Part shown: positions 6,712 through 13,971 of the stretch, piece by piece
Numbering within the stretch: position 1 is the stretch's first letter
Layout of the letters: each line of letters begins with the position of its first letter
DNA from: CAZBBC01 sp964489835
GTDB taxonomy: Bacteria; Calditrichota; Calditrichia; JAJRVZ01
Assembly (NCBI GenBank): GCA_964489835.1
Contig: CAZBBC010000081.1
Location: 1-19,455, forward strand
DNA: 19,455 nucleotides
Direction: 5' to 3'
Notes under the pieces: generated by a model
What the model saw: only the letters and a program-made list of their open reading frames with translations
Databases searched by the model: none
Told to the model about the DNA's origin: nothing
Made by a program: the position numbers and the translations under genes

Positions 6712-8337
6712 ATGGGCAACGCATATTTTCAGGTACCCGAGCCTTATAATGAACCAATTCTAAATTACGCACCGGGTTCGGCAGAACGGGTAGTACTGCA
6801 GAATAAACTGGAAGAACTCCTATCGAAAGAGATTGAAATACCATTGATCATAGGTGGCAAGGCAGTTAAAACGGGTAATACTGTTGAAATAAAAGCACCA
6901 CATAATCATAAAGTACGGCTGGGGATCTACCACAAAGCCGGCGAAAATGAGGTGAATAAAGCGATTGATGCTGCCCTGAAGGCTCGGAAAACATGGGCCG
7001 AAATGCCCTGGGAACATCGCGTTTCCATTTTTCAGAAAGCAGCAGACTTATTGGCAGGATCCTGGCGTTCGGTTTTAAATGCAGCGACCATGCTTGGACA
7101 ATCGAAGACAGTCTATCAGTCCGAGATTGATGCTGTTGCTGAGCTCTGCGATTTTTGGCGTTTCAATACGTCATATATGACGGAGTTAATGGCCGAACAA
7201 CCATATTCACCGCCTGGCATGTGGAATCGTCTTGAATATCGACCATTGGAAGGATTTGTCTTTGCTGTAACTCCTTTCAATTTTACCTCGATTGCCGGAA
7301 ATCTGCCAACGGCTCCGGCGATTATCGGGAACGTTGTTCTGTGGAAACCTGCTTCCAGTGCGGTATACTCTGCCTATTTTCTGATGGAATTATTTAGAGA
7401 AGCCGGTTTACCTCCCGGGGTTATCAATTTTATACCAGGATCCGGTGGGCAGGTAGGATCTCCGGTGATGGCCAGTCCGCATTTGGCTGGCATTCATTTT
7501 ACCGGATCAACGGAGGTATTTCAGAAAATGTGGAAAACCGTGGGTGATAATATTGCTAATATGAAATATTATCCGCGGATTGTGGGCGAGACAGGAGGAA
7601 AAGATTTTATCTTTGTACATCATTCAGCAAAGGTTAAACCGTTGGTAACTGCCGCGATCCGTGGTGCTTTCGAGTATCAGGGTCAGAAATGTTCAGCGGC
7701 TTCACGAATGTATATACCCCGTTCTCTCTGGGCAGAGTTTAAAAATCTGTATGTTTCGGAAGTTTCCAAAATCACGATCGGTGAACCAACAGATTTTAAA
7801 AATTTCTTTACAGCCGTCATAGATCAGGCAGCTTTTAATAACATTAAAAAATATATTGAATATGCCCGGGAGGCGCTCGACGCAGAAATAATTACCGGTG
7901 GAACCTGTGACGATTCGAAAGGTTTTTTTATTGAGCCTACGACAATTGTAACAACAAACCCCCATTTTAAGACAATGGAGGAAGAAATATTTGGTCCGGT
8001 TCTGACTATCTATGTATATGAAGATAAAAATTTTGAGGATGCTCTCGACCTGTGTGATCAAACATCTCCCTATGCACTGACTGGTGCCATTTGGGCGCAG
8101 GATCGTTATGCTTTAATCACAATGTCTGATCGTTTACGCAATGCAGCCGGCAATTTTTATATCAATGATAAACCGACAGCTGCCGTGGTTGGGCAGCAGC
8201 CGTTTGGCGGGGGACGGGCATCCGGAACGAATGATAAGGCAGGAAGTGCTATGAACATCCTGCGCTGGATGACTGCCAGGACGATCAAAGAAACAATGGC
8301 TCCGCCGGAGGATTGGACCTATCCATTTATGAAGTAA
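6712..8337 (+). CDS. pruA: L-glutamate gamma-semialdehyde (1-pyrroline-5-carboxylate) dehydrogenase
   Basis: Oxidises P5C/glutamate semialdehyde to glutamate with NAD+, the second step of proline (and ornithine) catabolism. The ATG is preceded by GGGAGG (6699-6704). At 541 residues it is the length of the stand-alone ALDH4 type rather than a PutA fusion. Visible motifs are TPFN (187-190), WKPA (211-214), FTGST (263-267), catalytic base E293 in 'VGETGGKDF', nucleophile C327 in 'EYQGQKCSAASR', and 'EEEIFGPV' (423-430). The 'VGETGGK' and 'GQKCSA' blocks are diagnostic of ALDH4. No proline dehydrogenase is in the window, so its P5C source is not shown. The gene is monocistronic by appearance: a long repeat-filled leader upstream and a strong hairpin terminator starting at its stop codon. 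Confidence 0.95.
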   Translation: MGNAYFQVPEPYNEPILNYAPGSAERVVLQNKLEELLSKEIEIPLIIGGKAVKTGNTVEIKAPHNHKVRLGIYHKAGENEVNKAIDAALKARKTWAEMPWEHRVSIFQKAADLLAGSWRSVLNAATMLGQSKTVYQSEIDAVAELCDFWRFNTSYMTELMAEQPYSPPGMWNRLEYRPLEGFVFAVTPFNFTSIAGNLPTAPAIIGNVVLWKPASSAVYSAYFLMELFREAGLPPGVINFIPGSGGQVGSPVMASPHLAGIHFTGSTEVFQKMWKTVGDNIANMKYYPRIVGETGGKDFIFVHHSAKVKPLVTAAIRGAFEYQGQKCSAASRMYIPRSLWAEFKNLYVSEVSKITIGEPTDFKNFFTAVIDQAAFNNIKKYIEYAREALDAEIITGGTCDDSKGFFIEPTTIVTTNPHFKTMEEEIFGPVLTIYVYEDKNFEDALDLCDQTSPYALTGAIWAQDRYALITMSDRLRNAAGNFYINDKPTAAVVGQQPFGGGRASGTNDKAGSAMNILRWMTARTIKETMAPPEDWTYPFMK

Positions 8338-8358
8338 AAGGGCGTAAGCCCTTTTTTT
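8336..8358 (+). terminator. Rho-independent terminator of pruA
   Basis: AAAAGGGC pairs with GCCCTTTT across the loop GTAA (8344-8347, a GNRA-type tetraloop), followed by T to 8358. It begins within the pruA stop codon. This is the clearest terminator in the window. Confidence 0.88.
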
Positions 8359-8459
8359 ATCTTGAATCATGAGTGTCTGGTTTAAAATTAGAAAAGTATT
8401 ACTAAATACCGGAATATCAATTGAGTTTATAAGTATCCCAACTTTGGGACTTAATTTAA

Positions 8460-8517
8460 AAAACTCATCCCTAAAGTCCCTCTCTTTCCAAGAGAGGGAT
8501 TTAGGGTGAGTTTTTTT
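8460..8517. repeat. Long hairpin with T-tract, dispersed-repeat or second terminator
   Basis: Two arms of about 26 bp (8460-8486 and 8490-8514) pair almost completely. Only T8468 and G8476 bulge out, around a 3-nt loop, and there is a run of T from 8511 to 8517. It lies 120 bp after the pruA terminator and about 87 bp before the next gene. As the A-run on the left mirrors the T-run, it could act in both directions. The preceding 'tcccaactttggga' (about 8438-8451) is another small palindrome. Confidence 0.7.
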
Positions 8518-8603
8518 GTAATAACATAAATTAAAATTTTTAACCGGGAACTTATGATCTCAAATATAAAATGTAAATGATAGATAGATTAAAGGAGGTT
8601 GTA

Positions 8604-9917
8604 ATGGAGCGAATCAAGGTTATCATTATGGGTGCCGCTGGACGGGACTTTCATAATTTTAATACACATTTTCGCGATAATCATGGATTTGAAGTTGTTG
8701 CCTTTACTGCGACTCAGATACCTAACATTGACGGTCGAAAATATCCGGCCGAACTCGCCGGTAAATTATATCCCAATGGTATCAGCATTTATCCGGAAGA
8801 TGATATACTGGAATTGATCAGGAAGTTTGATGTGGATGAAGTGGTGTTTTCATACAGTGATGTCCCTTATGATTATGTAATGGGTAAATCGGCAATGGTA
8901 AATGCGGCAGGCGTTGATTTTAAATTATTGGGTCCTAAAAAATCGATGATAAAAAGCAAGAAACCAGTCGTTTCTGTTTGTGCCGTTCGCACCGGTTGCG
9001 GAAAAAGCCAGACGACACGCAAAGTAAGTGAAATTCTCCGGGCAAAAGGTAAAAAAGTGGTTGCCATACGGCATCCCATGCCTTATGGAAATCTGGTTGC
9101 CCAGAGAGTGCAACGTTTTGCGACTCTGGAGGATTTGGACAAACATAATTGTACCATCGAAGAAAGAGAAGAGTATGAGCCGCACATTGTTTCAGGGACT
9201 ATTATATATGCCGGGGTTGATTATGAGATGATTATTCGCGAGGCAGAAAAAGAGGCGGATGTTATTCTGTGGGATGGTGGGAACAATGATTTACCTTTTT
9301 ACAAACCAGATTTGCATATTGTTATTGTCGACCCACTCCGACCCGGTGATGAACTTTTTTACTATCCCGGTGAAGCCAATCTGCGGATGGCCGATGTTGT
9401 TGTTATTAATAAAATTGACTCCGCTGATTCTGAGGATGTTCTCCAGGTTCGGGAAAATATTAATAAGATAAATCCTGGTGCGATGGTCATAGACGCTGCC
9501 TCACCAATTTTTGTCGATGATTATGATAAAATTCGTGGTAAAAAAGTAATGGTAGTTGAAGATGGCCCTACCTTGACCCATGGAGAAATGTCCTATGGTG
9601 CCGGAATCGTTGCTGCCGAGAAATATGGTGCTGCCCAATTGGTTGACCCACGTCCGTTTACCGTGGGATCCATCAGTGAAACATTTGCGCAGTATCCGGA
9701 AATAGGTACATTATTGCCGGCAATGGGATATGGCGATAAGCAGATGAAAGATCTTGAAACAACCATCAACAATTCCGATGCTGATTTAGTGATCATAGGA
9801 ACACCGATTGATTTACGTAAAATTATCGCGATTAAGAAGCCAGCCTTAAGGGTTTATTATGAGTTGCAGGAAATTGGCCGGCCCACCCTCGAGGATGCCT
9901 TGAAAAAAATTATATAA
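8604..9917 (+). CDS. COG2403-type P-loop GTPase (often annotated cyclic 2,3-diphosphoglycerate synthetase)
   Basis: The ATG at 8604 follows AAAGGAGG (8591-8598) at 5 nt; an in-frame ATG at 8577 would put that site inside the gene. The 437-residue protein has an N-terminal Rossmann-like region ('VIIMGAAGRDFHNF', 6-19), a P-loop 'RTGCGKSQT' (129-137), a Walker-B-like 'ILWDGGNND' (221-229) and a guanine-specificity motif 'NKID' (269-272), so it probably binds GTP. I recognise the family from blocks such as 'IRHPMPYG', 'EEREEYEPHI' and 'NLRMADVVVINK'. Databases often call it cyclic 2,3-DPG synthetase after the methanogen enzyme, but that activity is doubtful in this setting and is not shown by sequence. 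It precedes carbamate kinase by 57 bp on the same strand, probably in one operon, which hints at carbamoyl or amino-acid metabolism. Confidence 0.85.
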   Translation: MERIKVIIMGAAGRDFHNFNTHFRDNHGFEVVAFTATQIPNIDGRKYPAELAGKLYPNGISIYPEDDILELIRKFDVDEVVFSYSDVPYDYVMGKSAMVNAAGVDFKLLGPKKSMIKSKKPVVSVCAVRTGCGKSQTTRKVSEILRAKGKKVVAIRHPMPYGNLVAQRVQRFATLEDLDKHNCTIEEREEYEPHIVSGTIIYAGVDYEMIIREAEKEADVILWDGGNNDLPFYKPDLHIVIVDPLRPGDELFYYPGEANLRMADVVVINKIDSADSEDVLQVRENINKINPGAMVIDAASPIFVDDYDKIRGKKVMVVEDGPTLTHGEMSYGAGIVAAEKYGAAQLVDPRPFTVGSISETFAQYPEIGTLLPAMGYGDKQMKDLETTINNSDADLVIIGTPIDLRKIIAIKKPALRVYYELQEIGRPTLEDALKKII

Positions 9918-9974
9918 AAGGTTAAATTAGATTTTAGATCCGTATCATTATATATCATTTATCAGAAGGCAGAG

Positions 9975-10922
9975 ATGCGGAAGAAAACAGTTGTGGTAGC
10001 ACTCGGTGGCAATGCAATTACCCGGGAATTTGAAGAGGGTAATATCGCGCAACAGTTTGAAAATACGCGCAAGAGCCTCCGCAGTGTTGTGGAACTGATA
10101 CGACAGGATTACCGGGTGGTTATCACCCATGGTAACGGACCCCAGGTTGGAAATGCGCTGATACGTGTGGAAGAAACACGTCATTTTGTACCCCCTTTAC
10201 CGTTGGGAATCATTGTCGCAGATCTCGGAGGGGGGATGGGATATATGATTGAACAGTGTTTACAGAACAAACTGCAGGACCGTGGTTTACCCAGACCGGT
10301 TATCACTGTCCTTACACAAGTTCTCGTTGATAAAAATGATCCATCCATTTTAGATCCCAGTAAATTTGTTGGACCTTTTTATAAAAAAGAACAGGTAGAG
10401 GACCTTGAGAAAAAAAGGGGCTGGATTCTTAAAGAGGATCGCGGCCGTGGTTTCAGACGGGTTGTGCCCTCACCGATACCCAGAGAAATTGTAGAGAAGG
10501 AAATTATTAAGTTTCTTGTAGAAAAGGATATTATTGTTATTGCTGCCGGCGGTGGAGGAATTCCTGTATATCGAGAGCAATCAGGCTGGCTGGAAGGTGT
10601 CGATGGTGTAATCGATAAAGATCTTGCTTCAGCGGTTCTTGCCCGTGATATTGAAGCAGAAGAAATTATTATTCTAACCAGCGTTGACAGGGTTGCATTG
10701 AATTTTGATCAACCCGATCAGGTAGATCTTTCAACGCTGACGTTAAGCGAGGCACAGAACTATCTGGATCAAGGGCAATTTCCGAAAGGAAGTATGGGAC
10801 CTAAGATACAAGCAGCCATCAATTTTCTGCAACAGGGGGGAAAAAAAGTGATTATAACTTCCATAGAAAATGCTGTCGATGCCTTAATTAATAACAGCGG
10901 GACAGTTATAACGCCAAATTAA
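9975..10922 (+). CDS. arcC: Carbamate kinase
   Basis: Catalyses carbamoyl phosphate + ADP = carbamate + ATP, the ATP-yielding last step of arginine or citrulline (or purine-derived carbamoyl) fermentation. The 315-residue protein has the family length and all expected amino-acid-kinase motifs: ALGGNA (9-14), HGNGPQVG (52-59), AAGGGGIPV (190-198), DKDLAS (214-219) and GSMGPK (272-277). The start ATG follows AGAAGG (9964-9969). Neither arginine deiminase nor a catabolic carbamoyltransferase lies in the window, so the source of carbamoyl phosphate is not evident. It sits downstream of the COG2403-type GTPase and is closed by a terminator hairpin 8 nt after the stop. Confidence 0.95.
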   Translation: MRKKTVVVALGGNAITREFEEGNIAQQFENTRKSLRSVVELIRQDYRVVITHGNGPQVGNALIRVEETRHFVPPLPLGIIVADLGGGMGYMIEQCLQNKLQDRGLPRPVITVLTQVLVDKNDPSILDPSKFVGPFYKKEQVEDLEKKRGWILKEDRGRGFRRVVPSPIPREIVEKEIIKFLVEKDIIVIAAGGGGIPVYREQSGWLEGVDGVIDKDLASAVLARDIEAEEIIILTSVDRVALNFDQPDQVDLSTLTLSEAQNYLDQGQFPKGSMGPKIQAAINFLQQGGKKVIITSIENAVDALINNSGTVITPN

Positions 10923-10929
10923 CATCGAT

Positions 10930-10954
10930 AATCCAGAGAAATTCTTGGATTTTT
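10930..10954 (+). terminator. Probable rho-independent terminator of the GTPase-arcC operon
   Basis: AATCCA pairs with TGGATT, continued by AGA/TCT with one bulged G, loop of 3, then a T-run to 10954. It starts 8 nt after the arcC stop. The stem is short and AT-rich, so strength is uncertain. Confidence 0.5.
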
Positions 10955-11101
10955 CATTACGAAATAGAGGAGTTTATCTCTTACTTTTGAATATCGAACA
11001 AGGATTAACGAATTCTGATTTTTATATTTGCTTCTCAAATCAAATATCGTTAATTGATATTCATTATTCATATCTTAAATATCATTGGAAGGATAGTGTC
11101 A

Positions 11102-11118
11102 TCCCGATTAAATCGGGA
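11102..11118. repeat. Hairpin TCCCGAT-TAA-ATCGGGA
   Basis: Seven-base arms and a 3-nt loop. Same arm sequence as the palindrome at 4235-4252, hence a dispersed copy. Confidence 0.65.
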
Positions 11119-11127
11119 CATCAAAAA

Positions 11128-11161
11128 ATGAAAAAAGGATAATAAAAATAAAACCACAGAG
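11128..11161 (+). repeat. Direct repeat copy 1 flanking sucC
   Basis: 34 bases beginning 'atgaaaaaaggata' and ending 'aaccacagag'. They match 12380-12413 at 32 of 34 positions. The 3' part is the left arm of the hairpin at 11145-11187. Confidence 0.85.
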
Positions 11162-11187
11162 CACCAGGTACTCTGTGGTTTTATTTT
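11145..11187. repeat. CCACAGAG hairpin with perfect 17-bp arms, upstream of sucC
   Basis: 'aaaataaaaccacagag' (11145-11161) pairs perfectly with 'ctctgtggttttatttt' (11171-11187) across a 9-nt loop. It is a compact member of the CCACAGAG family. With a T-rich right arm it could also terminate transcription, but its position directly before sucC and its second copy after sucC favour a mobile or REP-like repeat. Confidence 0.8.
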
Positions 11188-11218
11188 ACACTACTATTTT
11201 AGATTGTGGGAGATCCTC

Positions 11219-12379
11219 ATGAAAATTCATGAATATCAAGCCAAGGAAATCTTAAGGAAATACAATGTTCCGGTTCCGCGGGGTCACGTAGCTTTTTCGG
11301 TTGATGAAGCGGTCACGATTGCGAAAGATCTGGGGACAGATATTGTGGTTGTAAAAGCGCAAATTCATGCCGGCGGCAGGGGAAAAGGCGGTGGTGTAAA
11401 ATTGGCCCGTTCTGTTGAAGAAGTAAAGCAATTGGCCGAACAAATACTTGGGATGACCCTGGTCACCCATCAAACCGGACCAGAAGGAAAAGTAGTTAAA
11501 AAACTACTAATCGAGGAAGGTATGGATATTGCCCGGGAACTATATCTGGGTATGGTTCTGGATCGCTCGGTTTCACGGCTGGTCATGATGGCGAGCACCG
11601 AAGGTGGTGTGGAAATAGAAAAAGTAGCCGCTGATTCCCCTGAAAAAATTCTGAAAGAATGGATCAATCCGGCGATTGGATTGAAACCGTATCAGGCACG
11701 TAAACTTGCTTTTGGTCTGGGCCTGGAAGGGTCTCAGGTCAATCATGCGGTCAAATTTATGATTTCCCTATACCGGGCTTTTACAGATACAGATGCTTCT
11801 CTGGCAGAAATCAATCCGCTAATAGTTACCGGAGATGGACAGGTAATTGCACTTGATGCTAAAATTAATTTTGATGATAATGCCAGCTATCGTCATAAAG
11901 ATTTTCAGGAGATGCGTGATCTGGATGAGGAAGATCCGCTGGAAGTGGAAGCTTCACAATACGATCTGAATTATATTAAGCTGGATGGTAACGTCGGTTG
12001 TATGGTTAATGGTGCCGGATTGGCTATGTCCACAATGGATATCATTAAACTTGCCGGTGGGGAGCCGGCAAACTTTCTGGATGTCGGTGGTGGTGCAAAT
12101 GTTGAATCCGTTCGTAATGGATTTAAAATCATCTTGTCTGATCCCAATGTACGGGCTATTTTAATAAATATTTTCGGCGGGATTGTACGCTGTGATCGGG
12201 TGGCAAAAGGAGTTATTGAAGCAGTAAGAGCGATAAAGATAAATGTTCCGGTAGTTGTGCGTCTCGAAGGAACAAATGCTAAAGAGGCCGGTGAGTTGCT
12301 GGATAATTCGGATATCGATTTTATTGTTGCTAAAACGTTAAAAGATGCAGCGGAAAAAGTAGTAGGCACCCTGAAATAA
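11219..12379 (+). CDS. sucC: Succinyl-CoA synthetase (ADP/GDP-forming), beta subunit
   Basis: The beta chain binds nucleotide and succinate in the reaction succinyl-CoA + NDP + Pi = succinate + CoA + NTP, working with SucD. The ATG at 11219 ('MKIHEYQAKEIL', the universal SucC start) follows TGGGAG (11207-11212); an upstream in-frame TTG at 11204 is not used in my view. The 386-residue length matches the family. The ATP-grasp loop 'GGRGKGGG' (52-59), Mg-binding N199 ('EINP') and D213 ('LDAKINFDD'), 'FLDVGGGANVE' (287-296) and 'NIFGGIVRCD' (317-326) are intact. Whether ATP or GTP is made cannot be decided here. A direct repeat (12380-12413) begins at the very next base after the stop and separates it from sucD by 122 bp. 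Confidence 0.96.
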   Translation: MKIHEYQAKEILRKYNVPVPRGHVAFSVDEAVTIAKDLGTDIVVVKAQIHAGGRGKGGGVKLARSVEEVKQLAEQILGMTLVTHQTGPEGKVVKKLLIEEGMDIARELYLGMVLDRSVSRLVMMASTEGGVEIEKVAADSPEKILKEWINPAIGLKPYQARKLAFGLGLEGSQVNHAVKFMISLYRAFTDTDASLAEINPLIVTGDGQVIALDAKINFDDNASYRHKDFQEMRDLDEEDPLEVEASQYDLNYIKLDGNVGCMVNGAGLAMSTMDIIKLAGGEPANFLDVGGGANVESVRNGFKIILSDPNVRAILINIFGGIVRCDRVAKGVIEAVRAIKINVPVVVRLEGTNAKEAGELLDNSDIDFIVAKTLKDAAEKVVGTLK

Positions 12380-12413
12380 ATGAAAAAAGGATAGTAAAAA
12401 CAAAACCACAGAG
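12380..12413 (+). repeat. Direct repeat copy 2 flanking sucC
   Basis: Matches 11128-11161 at 32 of 34 positions. It starts immediately after the sucC stop codon. The two copies therefore bracket exactly the sucC gene and its leader. Confidence 0.85.
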
Positions 12414-12464
12414 GCCACAGAGAATAACTCTGTCCTTTGTAGTACCTTTGTGTACATTGTGGTT
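12401..12464. repeat. CCACAGAG palindromic element between sucC and sucD
   Basis: Outer arms AACCACA (12404-12410) and TGTGGTT (12458-12464) enclose an inner hairpin ACAGAG/CTCTGT (12417-12422/12428-12433, loop of 5). It is a longer version of the element upstream of sucC, with two CCACAGAG units. If sucC and sucD are co-transcribed, the mRNA would carry this structure. Confidence 0.7.
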
Positions 12465-12501
12465 ATTTTTTTACACAACCATATTTTTTACAGGAGAAAA
12501 A

Positions 12502-13374
12502 ATGAGTATCTTAATTGATGCCAATACACGGGTACTGATTCAGGGAATTACAGGTAGTGAGGGTTCTTTTCATGCGGCTCAAATGATTGAATATGGAACA
12601 AACGTTGTCGCTGGAGTGACTCCGGGAAAAGGTGGACAATCATTTCAGAAAAACATCCCGATTTTTAATACTGTGGCGGAAGCGGCAAAAAAAACAGGTG
12701 CGGTTGCATCAACTATCTTTGTTCCACCAGCATTTGCCGCTGACGCTATACTTGAATCTGCAGATGCCGGATTAAAAGTTATTGTATGCATCACAGAAGG
12801 AATCCCTGCCATGGATATGATAATGGTATACCAGTATGTAAAAGACAAAGGGGCTCATTTAATCGGCCCAAACTGTCCCGGTGTTATCTCTCCCGGAAAA
12901 TCAAAAATGGGGATTATGCCCGGTTTTATCCATCAGGAGGGAAATGTAGGCGTCATCAGCCGTTCTGGTACATTGACCTATGAAGCCGTCGGTCAATTAA
13001 GCAGTATAGGAATTGGACAATCAACCTGTATCGGCATTGGCGGTGATCCGATCATCGGAACGCGATTTATTGATGCGCTGGAACTTTTTAAAGATGATGA
13101 TCAGACCGATGCCGTCGTAATTATTGGTGAGATTGGCGGGACAGCAGAAGAGGAAGCTGCTGTCTGGGTAAAAGAGAATTTTGATAAACCGGTCGTCAGT
13201 TTTATTGCCGGTCAGACGGCGCCGCCAGGAAGAAGAATGGGCCATGCCGGTGCCATTATTAGTGGCGGAAAAGGCACGGCAGCTGAAAAAATGAAAGCAC
13301 TTTCCGAATCTGGAATATATGTATGTAAAAGTCCTGCTGATATTGGAAAGATGGTGGAAGAAGTACTCAATTGA
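12502..13374 (+). CDS. sucD: Succinyl-CoA synthetase, alpha subunit
   Basis: Binds CoA and carries the phosphohistidine intermediate, as partner of SucC. The ATG at 12502 ('MSILIDANTRVLIQGITGSEG') follows AGGAG (12492-12496); the frame is open upstream into the repeat element, but that extension looks non-coding. At 290 residues it is of normal length. Visible are the CoA-binding Rossmann segment 'QGITGSEG' (14-21), 'IGPNCPGVISPG' (121-132), the phosphorylated H248 in 'GHAGAIISGG', and the terminal 'SPADIGKMVEEVL'. The gene is followed 39 bp later by ndk on the same strand. Confidence 0.96.
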   Translation: MSILIDANTRVLIQGITGSEGSFHAAQMIEYGTNVVAGVTPGKGGQSFQKNIPIFNTVAEAAKKTGAVASTIFVPPAFAADAILESADAGLKVIVCITEGIPAMDMIMVYQYVKDKGAHLIGPNCPGVISPGKSKMGIMPGFIHQEGNVGVISRSGTLTYEAVGQLSSIGIGQSTCIGIGGDPIIGTRFIDALELFKDDDQTDAVVIIGEIGGTAEEEAAVWVKENFDKPVVSFIAGQTAPPGRRMGHAGAIISGGKGTAAEKMKALSESGIYVCKSPADIGKMVEEVLN

Positions 13375-13413
13375 AATGAATGGGTGAAACAGAAAAGATT
13401 AGTGGAGGATGGG

Positions 13414-13845
13414 ATGAAGGAACATACATTGGCAATTTTGAAACCGGATTGTATCCAGAAAAATCTGATCGGAAAAGTCATCGATCATCTTTTGACTGCT
13501 GGATTTGAAATTATTGCATTAAAGATGACCCGTTTAAGCCGGAAAAGTGCCGGCGAATTCTATGCTGTTCATAAAGAACGCCCTTTTTTCCCAAATCTGC
13601 TCGATTTTATGACAGAATCGGAAATCGTGCCAATGATCCTGATGAAAAAAAATGCGGTTACGGAACTACGCAATACCATTGGTGCTACGGATCCGGAAGA
13701 AGCGGCGGAGGGAACGGTAAGAAAACTATATGCTGAAAATAAACAGAATAATATTATTCATGCCTCTGATTCCCAGGAGAATGCCAAAATTGAAATTTCT
13801 TTCTTTTTTTCGAAAGAAGAGATTATTAGAAATAAAACCGAATAG
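13414..13845 (+). CDS. ndk: Nucleoside diphosphate kinase
   Basis: Transfers gamma-phosphate between nucleoside tri- and diphosphates through a phosphohistidine. The ATG at 13414 follows GGAGG (13404-13408) at 5 nt and gives the canonical 'HTLAILKPD' start; an upstream GTG at 13384 is rejected. The 143-residue protein has 'KNAVTELRNTIGATDPEEA' (79-97) and the active-site H116 in 'NIIHASDS'. It lies downstream of sucD, an arrangement found in several FCB-type genomes. If SucCD forms GTP, Ndk would convert it to ATP; that coupling is inference from position. The C-terminus 'SFFFSKEEI' is typical. Confidence 0.96.
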   Translation: MKEHTLAILKPDCIQKNLIGKVIDHLLTAGFEIIALKMTRLSRKSAGEFYAVHKERPFFPNLLDFMTESEIVPMILMKKNAVTELRNTIGATDPEEAAEGTVRKLYAENKQNNIIHASDSQENAKIEISFFFSKEEIIRNKTE

Positions 13846-13971
13846 TTAATTTAAATGAGATTGCCGATTAATTGTTCAAAACGACATTCCATTCCCATAT
13901 CTTTGGATGAATTGTGATGATTATTTATACGATTGTACTAAAAGTTCAATATAATAACCCTGGAGAATTCC

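Larger units (their letters stand above)
10955..11218. other. Spacer upstream of sucC with two hairpins
   Basis: No gene that I accept. It contains a TCCCGAT hairpin (11102-11118) and a CCACAGAG hairpin (11145-11187). The sucC promoter must lie here, but no clear -35/-10 pair was recognised. Only 31 nt separate the second hairpin from the sucC start, so either the hairpin is part of the sucC leader RNA or the promoter overlaps it. Confidence 0.6.

Noticed and set aside
8577..8603. Earlier ATG for the COG2403-type GTPase
   Set aside because: It would place the strong AAAGGAGG at 8591-8598 inside the gene; the ATG at 8604 has ideal spacing and matches the family N-terminus.
10945..11142. A 65-codon open frame between arcC and sucC
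   Set aside because: It runs through the arcC terminator T-run and the TCCCGAT hairpin, has no ribosome-binding site, and its product has no recognisable features.
11971..12369. Long open frames on the minus strand opposite sucC, sucD and other genes
   Set aside because: They lie wholly within well-identified genes, lack ribosome-binding sites and have compositions expected of antisense shadows.
12448..12501. Upstream extension of sucD from an ATG-less open stretch
   Set aside because: It lies in the CCACAGAG repeat, gives a hydrophobic non-family sequence, and the AGGAG site points to the ATG at 12502.
13846..13971. Possible promoter before the hydroxyacyl-CoA dehydrogenase ('ttgtga' with 'tactaa' 18 bp later)
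   Set aside because: The match to -10 is poor and the region is AT-rich; too weak to annotate.
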